From the NCBI GenBank assembly GCA_016788635.1, contig JAEUSU010000005.1, positions 62,001 to 126,000 of the forward strand: 64,000 nucleotides of DNA, read 5' to 3'. The DNA comes from Flavobacteriales bacterium. Lineage in GTDB: Bacteria > Bacteroidota > Bacteroidia > Flavobacteriales_F > PHOS-HE28. This document shows, in pieces, positions 17,031 through 25,909 of this stretch. Both the position numbers and the translations under genes were made by a program. The notes under the pieces were generated by a model. That model was not told where the DNA came from. It saw only the letters and a list, made by a program, of their open reading frames with translations, and searched no databases. The number at the start of each line of letters is the position of its first letter. Within the stretch, counting starts at the first letter, position 1.

Positions 17031-17318
17031 TCATTTCCCCACATAGCCCTTGATCGCTTCCACATAGGAGGCGAACGCGGCCAACCCTGAAGGTGTGATG
17101 CGGCAGGACGTGTTGGGATAGTTGTTCTTGAAGCTCTTCGTCACATCGATGTAACCCGCATCCTTCAGCTTGCTGATCTGCACGCTCAAGTTGCCACGCG
17201 TGGCACCGGTCCTCTCCAACAGGAAGTTGAAGTCCGCGCTTTCCACAGCCACCAACAGGCTCATCACCGCGAGCCGCAGTTGGTTGTGCAGGACCGGATC
17301 AAGCGGTGCGAAGGCCAT
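17031..17318 (-). CDS. Winged-helix transcriptional regulator
   Basis: A 95-residue protein with a MarR/ArsR-like winged helix: LRLAVMSLL, the recognition region RTGATRGNLSVQISKLKDAGYI, and a wing followed by TPSGLAAFASYVEAIK. It resembles the winged-helix proteins of PF13601 found in many bacteria next to a small membrane protein gene. That is the case here: its ATG lies within the end of the membrane protein gene (20-base overlap). It probably regulates its own two-gene unit. I chose ATG 17318 since family members start with the 'DPVLHNQLRLAVM' helix. Confidence 0.8.
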   Translation of the reverse strand: MAFAPLDPVLHNQLRLAVMSLLVAVESADFNFLLERTGATRGNLSVQISKLKDAGYIDVTKSFKNNYPNTSCRITPSGLAAFASYVEAIKGYVGK

Positions 17319-17913
17319 CTTCCTGACGCTTGAGCATGATGCCGGGAATGATGTACCCGAGAAACATCGCACCACAGTAGAGCAAGGTCAGCGCCAGGGG
17401 GTTTCCGGTGAAGTGCATGGCGATGCCTGCGGCCCAGAAGAGAACGCCGCCGAGGATGAGCGGGCGAAAGCGCAGGATCTGACCGGTCATGAAGGTGGGG
17501 ATGCCGGTGAGCAGGGTGATCATGGCTCCGGGGTCCCGGTGCTGCATCACGTTCATGACGATCATGATGACCATGGTGATGACGAAAGAGGACCACAACC
17601 AGCCGATCAATCCATCCATGGGATTGTTCACGGCGGCCTGCCGGCCCTGCCGGGCGCCATGCACGGCGCTGACGATGCCGCCCAGGACCCCGGCGATCCC
17701 CCACGGGGCACCCTGCCCCCAGGCATCCGGTTGGTCGCGCAATAGGTAGGTAGCCAGCATGGCCAGGGTGAGCAGTACGCCCCACAATAGGAAGTAGAAA
17801 CTCAGTCGGGAGAAGCTGTTCTTCGCCTGGCCGATCATGCTGGTGATGAGCTTCAGGCTTTGTTCGGGGGTGAGCGGTTGTTCCATGATCATGTCGAAGT
17901 TGGCTGCAAACAT
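17299..17913 (-). CDS. Multi-pass membrane protein encoded with the winged-helix regulator
   Basis: A 204-residue protein with a soluble N-terminal helix followed by about six membrane segments (around residues 38-58, 70-85, 105-122, 130-146, 150-166 and 175-193). No catalytic motif seen. It is the first gene of a pair with the downstream regulator, overlapping it by 20 bases. Such pairs are common in Bacteroidota, but I do not know the function. ATG 17913, 17892 and 17886 are all possible starts. The upstream spacer to the divergent epimerase-like gene is unusually AT-rich (TTTATATCTTAAACTTATC). Confidence 0.65.
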   Translation of the reverse strand: MFAANFDMIMEQPLTPEQSLKLITSMIGQAKNSFSRLSFYFLLWGVLLTLAMLATYLLRDQPDAWGQGAPWGIAGVLGGIVSAVHGARQGRQAAVNNPMDGLIGWLWSSFVITMVIMIVMNVMQHRDPGAMITLLTGIPTFMTGQILRFRPLILGGVLFWAAGIAMHFTGNPLALTLLYCGAMFLGYIIPGIMLKRQEDGLRTA

Positions 17914-17958
17914 AGATAAGTTTAAGATATAAACAAGAGTTGTGCTTCACTTTGTGCC

Positions 17959-18609
17959 ATGCGCATTCTATTGGCAGGAGCATCCGGCTTGGTGGGAGGA
18001 TCGGTGATGGAACAGGCGCTGGTGCGATCGGACATCAGTGGGGTGGTCTCGCTCGCGCGACGACCCAGCGGGCTGGTGCATCCCAGGCTCACGGAATGGC
18101 TGCCAGCCCAAGGCGACCTGCTCTCCGGCCTTCGCCCCGAGCCTGTTGATGCCGTGATCTGTTGTTTGGGCACCACGATCCGCAACGTCGGTGGTGACCA
18201 GGTGAAGTTCATCCATGTGGACAAGGACCTTGTGCTGGGCCTGGGGCGCTGGGCGAAGGAACAGGGTGTTCCGGTGTGCTGCGTGGTCAGCGCCATCGGC
18301 GCCGATGCCCATTCACGCGTGTTCTACAACCGGGTGAAAGGGGAGATGGAGGAAGGGCTGAAGGCCTTGGGCCTGCCGGCGCTACACATTTTCCAGCCAT
18401 CCATACTTACGGGCCCGCGCAAAGAGAAGCGCTTGGGAGAACGCATCGGGATAGCAGTGGCAACGGTCGTGGCACCGCTGCTGCCGGACCGGTACAAACC
18501 CATGCCGCATGATGCACTGGCCAAGGCCTTGCTCACCGCAGCATGCAGCAAGGAGGGCGGAGCGCACGTGCACCAGTACAGCGCGATCCGCCGGCTGGCG
18601 TCCGCTTAG
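17959..18609 (+). CDS. NAD(P)-binding epimerase/reductase-like protein
   Basis: A 216-residue single-domain Rossmann protein. The nucleotide-binding motif GASGLVGG is at residues 7-14. The sequence also shows CCLGTTIRN, SAIGADAHSRVFYNRVKGEMEE (a Y-x3-K pair at the usual SDR spacing) and a C-terminal MPHDALAKALL, which together fit the atypical SDR group that includes HTATIP2/TIP30-like and YbjT-like proteins. These bind NAD(P)H; their substrates are poorly known. TCACTTTG 8-15 bases before the ATG resembles the local promoter box. The gene is convergent with the M23 peptidase gene and their stop codons overlap by four bases. Confidence 0.8.
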   Translation: MRILLAGASGLVGGSVMEQALVRSDISGVVSLARRPSGLVHPRLTEWLPAQGDLLSGLRPEPVDAVICCLGTTIRNVGGDQVKFIHVDKDLVLGLGRWAKEQGVPVCCVVSAIGADAHSRVFYNRVKGEMEEGLKALGLPALHIFQPSILTGPRKEKRLGERIGIAVATVVAPLLPDRYKPMPHDALAKALLTAACSKEGGAHVHQYSAIRRLASA

Positions 18610-19871
18610 AACGCGGCGAGCTGTCGTTCGCGCACCTGGCTCAGGCGCACGGCATAGCGGTCGCGTTCACCATGGAAACGTTCGCGATCGGCCGTGGGCA
18701 CGGGCTCCGCACTGGGGAACTCCTCACGTCGGTGGTCCACCTGTACACCGTTCTTCCAGAAGCGGAAGCACACATGCGGCCCGGTGGCCAGTCCAGTGCT
18801 GCCCACCTCACCGATCACCTGGCCCTGCTGCACACGCTGACCCTGCTTCACCAGGATCTTGCGCATGTGCAGGTATTGTGTGCTGTAGGTGCCGTTGTGG
18901 CGCACCTTCACATAGTTGCCATTGCCGGCGCCGTATCCAGCTTGCTCCACGACACCATCGCCCACGGCCAGGATGGGCGTTCCGTATGGTGCGGCGTAAT
19001 CGGTGCCCAGGTGGGCCTTGAACCGCTTTTGCACGGGGTGTAGACGGCGGCTGCTGAACCCCGAGGACACACGACTGAACTTGAGCGGGGCCTTCAGGAA
19101 GGCCTTGCGCAGGCTGTTGCCTTCGGCATCGAAATAGGCGATCTCGCCATCGCTCTTGCGGAAGCGGTAGGCATCCTTCACCACGCCGCCGCTTTCATAC
19201 CGTGCCGCGATCACGATGGGTTGGCCGAAGGGACGGCCCTCCACCGAGCGTTCCATATAGGTCACGGTGAACTGGTCGCCCTTCTGGATGCGCTGGAAGT
19301 CCACGGTCCACGCGAACACCTCGGCAAGCTGCAGCGCCAGTTGGGCATCGCCACCGGCGCCCGACATGTCGTTGTACAGCGCCCCTTGCACTACGCAATG
19401 CACATCGCGCTCCTCGGTGTGCACGGGCTTGCGGCCCAGCCGTGCGCCATAGGGTGGGCGCAGGTCGAAGATCACATGCTCCACCGGGTCCGATTCATAC
19501 ACCAGGTAATGCGGTTCGCGGGCGCCATCATCCGTGAAGATGAGCGCCATGGGATGGCCCGCCCGCAGGTTGCGCACGTTATAAACCGCTTTGGAGGCCT
19601 GCACCAGGCTGTCCACCTGTGCAGCGTTGAAGCCGTGTTCGCCAAGGACCTCGCTGAAGGTGCTTCCCTGCGGCATCTTGAACGACTCAAGCACGAAGCC
19701 GCTCAACGGAATGCCATAGGCGCGGGGTGGATTGGGCACGGTATCCGCCTCCACGGTCACTTCAGGTTCCGCCACATACTCCGGCCGGGGGCCCGGGTCC
19801 GCGTAGAACACCACAAGCACCGCCACCGCTGCGGTGGTGGCCGAAAGGCTCCACTTCTTCCATCGCTCCAT
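18606..19871 (-). CDS. M23 family metallopeptidase
   Basis: A 421-residue envelope protein. One N-terminal membrane anchor (about residues 8-24) is followed by an OapA/LysM-like region (GSTFSEVLGEHGFNAAQVDS) and a C-terminal LytM-type M23 domain. Zinc ligands are visible as HLGTD (H and D, about residues 289-293) and the later H-x-H-type segments YLHMRK and GPHVCFRFW. Such enzymes cut peptidoglycan cross-bridges or regulate amidases during growth and division. Relative to active M23 domains, the second motif reads HVCF where HLHF is common, so the first histidine is kept and the second is lost; catalytic competence should be viewed with caution. Monocistronic. Confidence 0.9.
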   Translation of the reverse strand: MERWKKWSLSATTAAVAVLVVFYADPGPRPEYVAEPEVTVEADTVPNPPRAYGIPLSGFVLESFKMPQGSTFSEVLGEHGFNAAQVDSLVQASKAVYNVRNLRAGHPMALIFTDDGAREPHYLVYESDPVEHVIFDLRPPYGARLGRKPVHTEERDVHCVVQGALYNDMSGAGGDAQLALQLAEVFAWTVDFQRIQKGDQFTVTYMERSVEGRPFGQPIVIAARYESGGVVKDAYRFRKSDGEIAYFDAEGNSLRKAFLKAPLKFSRVSSGFSSRRLHPVQKRFKAHLGTDYAAPYGTPILAVGDGVVEQAGYGAGNGNYVKVRHNGTYSTQYLHMRKILVKQGQRVQQGQVIGEVGSTGLATGPHVCFRFWKNGVQVDHRREEFPSAEPVPTADRERFHGERDRYAVRLSQVRERQLAAF

Positions 19872-19945
19872 GGGGCGGCAAGTAAGGGCAGGCGGATACG
19901 CCTGGACCTCAGGATGCGAAAAGACTATCTACGGACGAACGTTGA

Positions 19946-20767
19946 TCATTTCACCAACGCGATGGGATGGGCCAGGCCCTGATGTCCGGATAGCTCCATC
20001 TTGATCGAGCCGACGAGCACCTTGGCCTGCGCAAGCACCGGGATCTTGTTGCCGTCGTCGGTGATCCACACGTTCAGGTCGTCGTTGGTCTTGAAGATGC
20101 GCCCCTGCTGCACGATGGGCTGGAACTTCAGGCAGCGGTATTTGCCGTTGCGCAGCTTGATGGTTTCGCGCCCCACGAACTTCATGCGCAGGGGCCACAC
20201 CTCATCATCCAGGAAGCAGTCGATCACATAGGTGTCCCCGGGCCTGGCGTTGCTGAAGTCGAAGGTGCGCGCATAGTAGAAGGCGCTGATCATGTCCTGC
20301 ACGTGCGCCGGCACGGCATGTGTCTGTTGTTTCTGGGTGGTCACCTGCCGCTTATGCTGCAGGTACTTGTAGTCCTGTGTGAATTTGTAGCCGCCTTCGT
20401 TCACGCGCCGGCTGAAGACCCAGGGGAAGACCCCCTCACGGTCGATGTAGCTCTCGTAGTGGTCATCCACCTTGTAGAACCAATTGAAGGCTCCTAGGCT
20501 TCGTCCAGTGCCCACGGCGCGCAGCAATCGGCGGCCCTGGATCTCCTGGTCACTTTCCTTCAGCTCGATCACGGCCTCTCCCGCGTCCACCAGGCCGTAA
20601 TGCACCACATAGGTGAGTTTCTCCCCGGCACGAAAGGCATCGTGACGCAGGGTGCGCAGGGGGGAGGGGCTTTCCAGTGCGCCTTCCACCGCGGGGCGGG
20701 GGTCCTGGGAGAACGAATAGCCCAGCAGCGCGATGCTGCCGGCGGCGAGCAGGGTGAAGCGTGCCAT
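19946..20767 (-). CDS. DUF3108 domain protein
   Basis: A 273-residue exported protein. A signal peptide (MARFTLLAAGSIALLGYSFS) is followed by a beta-rich DUF3108 (PF11306) domain, with the typical start AFRAGEKLTYVVHYGLVDAGEA and a C-terminal NVWITDDGNKIPVLAQAKVLVGSIKMEL. Family function is unknown; members are periplasmic and restricted to Gram-negatives. ATG 20767 is chosen because it begins the signal; the frame extends further upstream without a signal. The gene follows leuS on the same strand, 77 bases away. Confidence 0.85.
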   Translation of the reverse strand: MARFTLLAAGSIALLGYSFSQDPRPAVEGALESPSPLRTLRHDAFRAGEKLTYVVHYGLVDAGEAVIELKESDQEIQGRRLLRAVGTGRSLGAFNWFYKVDDHYESYIDREGVFPWVFSRRVNEGGYKFTQDYKYLQHKRQVTTQKQQTHAVPAHVQDMISAFYYARTFDFSNARPGDTYVIDCFLDDEVWPLRMKFVGRETIKLRNGKYRCLKFQPIVQQGRIFKTNDDLNVWITDDGNKIPVLAQAKVLVGSIKMELSGHQGLAHPIALVK

Positions 20768-20844
20768 GGCCTGCCGAACGCAAAGGGGGTGCCGATCAGT
20801 ACGGAACCCGGCCCTTGGCCGACGGCGAACGGCCAGTGTCTGCA

Positions 20845-23800
20845 TCATACCACGATGTTCACGATGCGTTTGGGCACCACGATCACCTTCTTCGGGGCCT
20901 TGCCTTCCAGGCGGGCCTGCACCTCGGGGTTGGCCAGCACTGCGGCCTCAATGGCCTTGGGATCCAGCGCAATGGGGAACTCCAGTTGCAAGCGCGTCTT
21001 GCCATTGAAGCTGATGGGGTAGCTGAAGCTGTCCTCCACCAAGTGCTCGGCCTGCCATGGGGGCCAGGGTGCCAGGGTCACGCTGGTGTGGTGGCCCAGT
21101 TTCTCCCAAAGTGCTTCGGCGATGTGCGGTGTGAACGGCGCCAGGGCGATCACCAAGGGCTCCAGCACCGCGCGTTTGTTGCATTTCAATGTGCCCAGTT
21201 CGTTCACCGCGATCATGAACTGGCTCACGCTGGTGTTGAAGCTCATCTTCTCGATATCCTCGGTCACCTTTTTCAGTGTGGCGTGCAGGATCTTCAGTTC
21301 GGCTTTCGTCGGGGCCTCGTCGCTCACCAATGCTGCGTTGTCACTCCGGGCTTGACCCGGAGTCGCGCCATCATCCGCCTTCGATGCAGCTTCAGCAGGA
21401 GCATGGAACAGGTTCCAGAATTTCTTCAGGAAGCGGAAGGTGCCCTCAATGCCGTTGGTGTCCCACGGCTTGCTCTGCTCCAATGGACCAAGGAACATCT
21501 CATACAGCCGCAGCGTGTCGGCACCGTACTTGGCAATGATGTCGTCGGGGTTAGTCACATTGTAGCGAGACTTGGACATCTTCTCGACAATTGGCTCCGA
21601 GAGGGTTCGGAATGCAAGAGTTGCGGGCTCCTTGTACTCGATCAAATCGTTTTGTCGATACTCTCTTCTCGGAATTCCGTCACTGCCGAGGACAAACCCA
21701 TTGTGACAGATGAAGACCGATGCCATCAGGTCTGGGCGTTCAGTCATGAAAGTATTGATATCAAGAATTCCATTCTTGACACAATGGATAGGAACATTTA
21801 CGGGGGTGTAACGGCTGAAGTACTCAGAATCACCTTGAAACCGTTCGTACACATCAGCGCTGACAAACTCCTGCACGCTATGAGGAAGGGCAACGTTCAC
21901 GGGTGTCCAAACCTCATCCGGGTAAGTGAATGTGTTGCTACTAGTGCTTCCGAACGAGCCGAACTTATGCAGATAGATGCGTTCTGAATAAGCTGTGATC
22001 ATCCCTTGATTCACCAGCTTCTTCGCGGGCTCATCGAAGTTGATCCAACCGCGATCGAAGAGGAACTTGGTCCAGAAGCGGAAGTAGAGCAGGTGGCCGG
22101 TGGCGTGCTCGCTGCCGCCCACGTAGAGGTCCACCTGTTGCCAATAGTTGATGGCTTCCGGTGATGCGAAACGTCCCGCGTTGTGCGGGTCCATGTAGCG
22201 CAGGAAGTACCAGCTGCTGCCGGCCCAGCCGGGCATCGTCGTCGTTTCCAACGGATGGCCCTGGTAGTTCCAATTCGCAGCGCGCGCGAGCGGTGGTTCG
22301 CCGTCCACCGTGGGCAGGAACTTGTCCACCTCGGGCAGCTTCAGCGGCAGTTCGCTCTCGGGCAGCGGGTAGGGGATGCCGTCCTTGTAGTAGATGGGGA
22401 TGGGTTCGCCCCAATACCGCTGGCGGCCGAAGGCGGCATCGCGCAGCCGGAAGTTGATGCGGCGTTCGCCCGTGCCGAGCTTCTCCAATTCATCAATGGC
22501 TCGCTTGATCGCGTCCGGCACTTTCAAGCCTTGCAGAAAGCCCTCACTGCAGATGGTTGCATCCTTGCGCTCGTCGGCTTCCTTGCTGATGTCCGCACCT
22601 TCGGTGACGGCGATGACGGGCAGGCCGAAGTGCGTGGCGAAATTCCAATCGCGTTGGTCGCCGCCGGGTACGGCCATCACCGCGCCGGTGCCGTAGCCGG
22701 CCAGCACGTAGTCGCCCACCCACACGGGCACCTCCTCGCCGGTGAAGGGGTGCTTCACGTACGCACCGGTGAATACGCCGCTCACGCGCTTCACGTCGGC
22801 CTGGCGCTCGCGCTCACTGCGGTTCTTGGCCTCTTCCACATACGCCGCCACGCTGGCGCGATGGGCATCAGTGGTGATCCGGTCCACCAGCGCATGTTCC
22901 GGTGCCAGTGTCACGAAGGTGACACCGAAGAGCGTGTCCGGCCGGGTGGTGAAGACCTCGATGAGCTCATCTCCGCCCACCACGGGGAAACGCACGAGCG
23001 CCCCTTCGCTGCGGCCGATCCAGTTGCGCTGCGCCTCCTTGATGCTGTCGCTCCAGTCCAGTGTGTCCAGCCCGTTCAGCAGGCGCTGCGCGTAGGCGGT
23101 GATGCGCATGCTCCATTGCGGCATGCGCTTGCGTTCCACGGGGTGGCCACCGCGTTCGCTCACCCCGTCCTTCACCTCGTCGTTGGCCAGCACGGTGCCC
23201 AGGGCGGGGCACCAGTTCACCCAGGCCTCGCTGCGGTAGGCCAGGCGGAAATGTTGCAGGATGGCCTCCTTTTCCCGTTCGTTGAAAGCCTTCCATTCCT
23301 CGGCCGTAAAGGATGGCGCTTCGATCTCCTCATCACCGGTGAGCGCACGCCGGCCTTCATCGCAGAAACCGTTCTGTTCAAAACAGGCGATGAGCGTGGC
23401 AATGGGCGCGGCCTTGTCCGCGCGCCGGTCGTACCAACTGCCGAAGAGCTGCAGGAAGATCCACTGCGTCCACTTGTAGAACGCGGGGTCGCTGGTGCGC
23501 ACCTCGCGGTCCCAGTCGAAGCTGAAGCCGATGTTGTCGAGCTGCTCGCGGTAGCGCGCGATGTTCACCTCGGTGGTCCTGGCGGGGTGCTGGCCGGTCT
23601 GTATGGCATATTGCTCGGCGGGCAGGCCGAAGCTGTCGTAGCCCATGGGGTGCAGCACGTTGAAGCCGCAGTGCCGCTTGTAGCGCGCCACGATGTCGCT
23701 GGCGATGTATCCGAGCGGGTGCCCCACATGCAGGCCCGCGCCGCTGGGGTAGGGGAACATGTCCAGCACGTAGTACTTGGGCTTCGAAGGGTCGTTCGCC

Positions 23801-23871
23801 ACGCGGTAGACCCCCAGTTCCTTCCATTTGCGGCGGGCCTCCTGCTCGATCTGCTGGTGTTCGTAAGGCAT
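20845..23871 (-). CDS. leuS: Leucyl-tRNA synthetase
   Basis: LeuS charges tRNA-Leu. The protein is 1008 residues, longer than I recall for Bacteroidota (about 920-950). Signatures present: HVGH at 48-51, the editing-domain threonine-rich stretch FTTRPDTLFGVTF, the WAGSSWYFLRYMDP segment, and KMSKS at 764-768. ATG 23871 begins the usual N-terminal helix; the frame stays open upstream over the divergent ftsX gene but this is not coding. Two oddities: the stretch between GMI (about residue 622) and KMSKS is enlarged (about 140 residues) and its DNA is AT-richer than the rest; and a palindromic element adds GATPGQARSDN and neighbours near residue 840. A promoter box lies 18 bases upstream, back to back with that of ftsX. 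Confidence 0.97.
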   Translation of the reverse strand: MPYEHQQIEQEARRKWKELGVYRVANDPSKPKYYVLDMFPYPSGAGLHVGHPLGYIASDIVARYKRHCGFNVLHPMGYDSFGLPAEQYAIQTGQHPARTTEVNIARYREQLDNIGFSFDWDREVRTSDPAFYKWTQWIFLQLFGSWYDRRADKAAPIATLIACFEQNGFCDEGRRALTGDEEIEAPSFTAEEWKAFNEREKEAILQHFRLAYRSEAWVNWCPALGTVLANDEVKDGVSERGGHPVERKRMPQWSMRITAYAQRLLNGLDTLDWSDSIKEAQRNWIGRSEGALVRFPVVGGDELIEVFTTRPDTLFGVTFVTLAPEHALVDRITTDAHRASVAAYVEEAKNRSERERQADVKRVSGVFTGAYVKHPFTGEEVPVWVGDYVLAGYGTGAVMAVPGGDQRDWNFATHFGLPVIAVTEGADISKEADERKDATICSEGFLQGLKVPDAIKRAIDELEKLGTGERRINFRLRDAAFGRQRYWGEPIPIYYKDGIPYPLPESELPLKLPEVDKFLPTVDGEPPLARAANWNYQGHPLETTTMPGWAGSSWYFLRYMDPHNAGRFASPEAINYWQQVDLYVGGSEHATGHLLYFRFWTKFLFDRGWINFDEPAKKLVNQGMITAYSERIYLHKFGSFGSTSSNTFTYPDEVWTPVNVALPHSVQEFVSADVYERFQGDSEYFSRYTPVNVPIHCVKNGILDINTFMTERPDLMASVFICHNGFVLGSDGIPRREYRQNDLIEYKEPATLAFRTLSEPIVEKMSKSRYNVTNPDDIIAKYGADTLRLYEMFLGPLEQSKPWDTNGIEGTFRFLKKFWNLFHAPAEAASKADDGATPGQARSDNAALVSDEAPTKAELKILHATLKKVTEDIEKMSFNTSVSQFMIAVNELGTLKCNKRAVLEPLVIALAPFTPHIAEALWEKLGHHTSVTLAPWPPWQAEHLVEDSFSYPISFNGKTRLQLEFPIALDPKAIEAAVLANPEVQARLEGKAPKKVIVVPKRIVNIVV
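21343..21363. repeat. Palindromic element inside leuS
   Basis: ACTCCGGG and CCCGGAGT form 8-bp perfect arms around a 5-base loop CTTGA. It lies in frame in leuS and encodes part of TPGQARSD on the minus strand, in a stretch of about 25 residues that LeuS relatives lack. A related core, CCGGG-CTTGGA-CCCGG, occurs at 58888-58903. Confidence 0.8.
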
Positions 23872-23889
23872 GTGGATGAGTGCGGAGGC

Positions 23890-23897
23890 CAAAGGTA
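23890..23897 (-). promoter_or_regulatory. -7 promoter box (TACCTTTG) of leuS
   Basis: An exact TAnnTTTG match on the minus strand, 18 bases before the leuS ATG. It is arranged back to back with the ftsX box 20 bases away, so the two divergent genes share a region of only 63 bases. Confidence 0.65.
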
Positions 23898-23917
23898 GAC
23901 GGGCGTTCCGAGGCGGA

Positions 23918-23925
23918 TATCTTTG
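23918..23925 (+). promoter_or_regulatory. -7 promoter box (TATCTTTG) of ftsX
   Basis: An exact TAnnTTTG match 9 bases before the ftsX ATG. With the usual spacing to +1 the mRNA would have almost no leader. Confidence 0.65.
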
Positions 23926-23934
23926 GCGCCTTCC

Positions 23935-24807
23935 ATGGCCGCCCGACCCCTTCGCCAGCATGTGCGCACCAGCACCACGGGCACCATCCTGGGCATCGCG
24001 CTGGTGCTGTTCATGCTGGGTTCCCTGGGTTTCCTGCTGCTGAACGCACGCGTGGTGCAGCAATGGGTGAAGGAGAACCTGCGCGTGGAGGTGTTCCTGA
24101 AGCGGGGGGTGAAGGAGGCGGACATCATGCAGCTGCGCAAGGAGCTGGACATGGCGCCCTTCACCCGGGGCACGGCCTATGTGACCAGCGAGGAAGCGGC
24201 CGCCCGGTTGAAGCAGGACCTGGGCGAGGACTTCCTGGGCGTGCTGGGCTACAACCCCCTGCTGGCGAGCATTGAGCTGGGCGTTTCCGAAGCGTATGCC
24301 GTGCCCGACAGCCTGGATCGGATCGTGGGCTGGCTGCAGAAGGACCCGCGCGTGCACGAGGTGAAGTACAACCGCGACGTGGTGGCCCACATCGACGCGA
24401 ACATGCGCAAGATCGGCCTGCTGCTGCTGGGCTTTAGCGCGTTGCTGCTGGTGGTGGCGGTAGCCCTCATCAACAACACCATCCGGCTGGCCATTTATGC
24501 CAAGCGCTACCTGATCCGCACCATGCACCTGGTGGGGGCCACGTCCTGGTTCATCAAGCGGCCCTTCCTGGGCCAGAGCATCTGGCAGGGCCTGATCGCG
24601 GCCACGCTGGCCGTGGCCGGCCTGTTGGGGGTGGTGCGCCTGCTGGTGCGGTTGGAGCCCGACCTGGAGGGCCGGTTGGACCCGGTGCTGTTGGCCGCGC
24701 TTTTCGGGGGTGTGGTGCTCCTGGGCCTGGTGATCTCCCTGGCGGCCACCTGGTTCGCCGTGCGCCGCTACCTTCGCATGAACATCGACGACCTCAACTG
24801 GAGCTGA
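23935..24807 (+). CDS. ftsX: Cell division protein FtsX
   Basis: FtsX is the permease-like partner of the ATPase FtsE and activates peptidoglycan hydrolases at the septum. The 290-residue protein has an N-terminal membrane segment (about 18-40), a periplasmic domain (about 41-165) starting with VKENLRVEVFLKRGV, and three further segments around 166-190, 220-240 and 258-280. The cytoplasmic loop RTMHLVGATSWFIKRPFLGQ is the family signature. It heads a run of same-strand genes ftsX-DUF3098-uppP-truB-queA, an order conserved in Bacteroidota. No ftsE is adjacent. Confidence 0.95.
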   Translation: MAARPLRQHVRTSTTGTILGIALVLFMLGSLGFLLLNARVVQQWVKENLRVEVFLKRGVKEADIMQLRKELDMAPFTRGTAYVTSEEAAARLKQDLGEDFLGVLGYNPLLASIELGVSEAYAVPDSLDRIVGWLQKDPRVHEVKYNRDVVAHIDANMRKIGLLLLGFSALLLVVAVALINNTIRLAIYAKRYLIRTMHLVGATSWFIKRPFLGQSIWQGLIAATLAVAGLLGVVRLLVRLEPDLEGRLDPVLLAALFGGVVLLGLVISLAATWFAVRRYLRMNIDDLNWS

Positions 24808-24819
24808 TCCCCCGCACAC

Positions 24820-25065
24820 ATGTCACGCCCCGCGAACAACGACAACGAGATGCCCTTCACCCTGCTGAACTACCGGCTGCTCCTGGTGGGCATCGTCATC
24901 ATCATCCTGGGCTTCGTGCTCATGAGTGGCGGCGGCAGCGGTGACCCGGAGGTCTTTGACGCCAATGAGATCTTCAGCTTCCGGCGCATCACGCTGGCGC
25001 CTTTGGTGGCCCTGGCCGGTTACCTCTTCATCATCTACGCCATCCTGGTGAAGCCCAAGGCCTGA
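24820..25065 (+). CDS. DUF3098 family small membrane protein
   Basis: An 81-residue protein with two membrane segments (about 17-36 and 57-76) separated by a conserved GGGSGDPEVFDANEIFSF loop. This matches DUF3098 (PF11297), a Bacteroidota family of unknown function. It is nearly always found between ftsX and uppP, as here (12 bases after ftsX), which suggests a role in the envelope or cell wall. Confidence 0.9.
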   Translation: MSRPANNDNEMPFTLLNYRLLLVGIVIIILGFVLMSGGGSGDPEVFDANEIFSFRRITLAPLVALAGYLFIIYAILVKPKA

Positions 25066-25120
25066 GAGCCTGGCCAGCCCGAGCTGTTCCGGCCACCAGG
25101 CAGAGGTGGCATAGCGCACC

Positions 25121-25909
25121 ATGACCACTTTCGAAGCCATCCTGATCGCCATTGTGGAGGGGGTCACGGAGTTCCTTCCGATCTCCTCCACGGGCCACAT
25201 GGTACTGGTGCAGACCTTCCTGGGCATCGGGTCCAGCACCTACACGAAGACCTACATCGTCAGCATCCAGCTGGGTGCCATCCTCAGCGTGGTGTGGCTC
25301 TACCGCGACCGTTTCTTCCGTTCGCTGGACTTCTATTACAAGCTGGCCGTGGGTACGGTACCGGCGTTGGTCCTGGGTTTCCTGCTGGATGACTTCATCG
25401 ACAGCTGGCTGGAGCGACCCGCCGTGGTGGCCATGGCCCTTTTGCTCGGTGGCATCGTGCTGCTGTTCATTGAGCGCTGGTTGAGGCCGCGGCTGGACCA
25501 GGAAGTGACCTACCGGCAGGCCTTCTTCATTGGCTGTTTCCAATGCCTGGCCCTGGTGCCCGGTGTTTCCCGGTCGGCGGCATCCATCATCGGAGGCATG
25601 GCGCAGGGCCTCACGCGCCACCGCTCGGCGGAGTTCAGCTTCTTTCTGGCCGTGCCCACCATGTTCGCCGCCACGGGCTACAAGCTGTTCTCAGGCCTGC
25701 GCAAGGATCCCGACCTCTTCCTTGGGCAGGGCGTCACCCATTTGATACTGGGCAATATCGTGGCCTTCGTGGTGGCGGCTCTGGCCATCCGCTTCCTCAT
25801 CACCTACCTGCAGCGGCATGACCTGAAACTGTTCGGGTGGTACCGCATCGTACTGGGCGGGCTGGTCCTTGGTCTGCTGTGGGCCGGGTTTGACTTGAGC
25901 ATGTCATGA
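25121..25909 (+). CDS. uppP: Undecaprenyl-diphosphatase
   Basis: UppP (BacA) dephosphorylates undecaprenyl diphosphate, recycling the lipid carrier for cell-wall synthesis; overexpression gives bacitracin resistance in other bacteria. The 262-residue membrane protein has about seven to eight segments. The two active-site regions are present: VEGVTEFLPISSTGH (about residues 11-25) and PGVSRSAASIIGG (about 147-159). Its stop overlaps the truB ATG (ATGA). Confidence 0.96.
   Translation: MTTFEAILIAIVEGVTEFLPISSTGHMVLVQTFLGIGSSTYTKTYIVSIQLGAILSVVWLYRDRFFRSLDFYYKLAVGTVPALVLGFLLDDFIDSWLERPAVVAMALLLGGIVLLFIERWLRPRLDQEVTYRQAFFIGCFQCLALVPGVSRSAASIIGGMAQGLTRHRSAEFSFFLAVPTMFAATGYKLFSGLRKDPDLFLGQGVTHLILGNIVAFVVAALAIRFLITYLQRHDLKLFGWYRIVLGGLVLGLLWAGFDLSMS

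Noticed and set aside
22183-23898. A 571-codon plus-strand open frame opposite leuS
   Set aside because: Same reason: antisense of a certain gene, with no signal, motif or promoter of its own.
20845-24819. A 1324-codon minus-strand frame that would extend leuS upstream over ftsX
   Set aside because: The extra 316 codons are the antisense of ftsX; the LeuS start at 23871 follows a matching promoter box.
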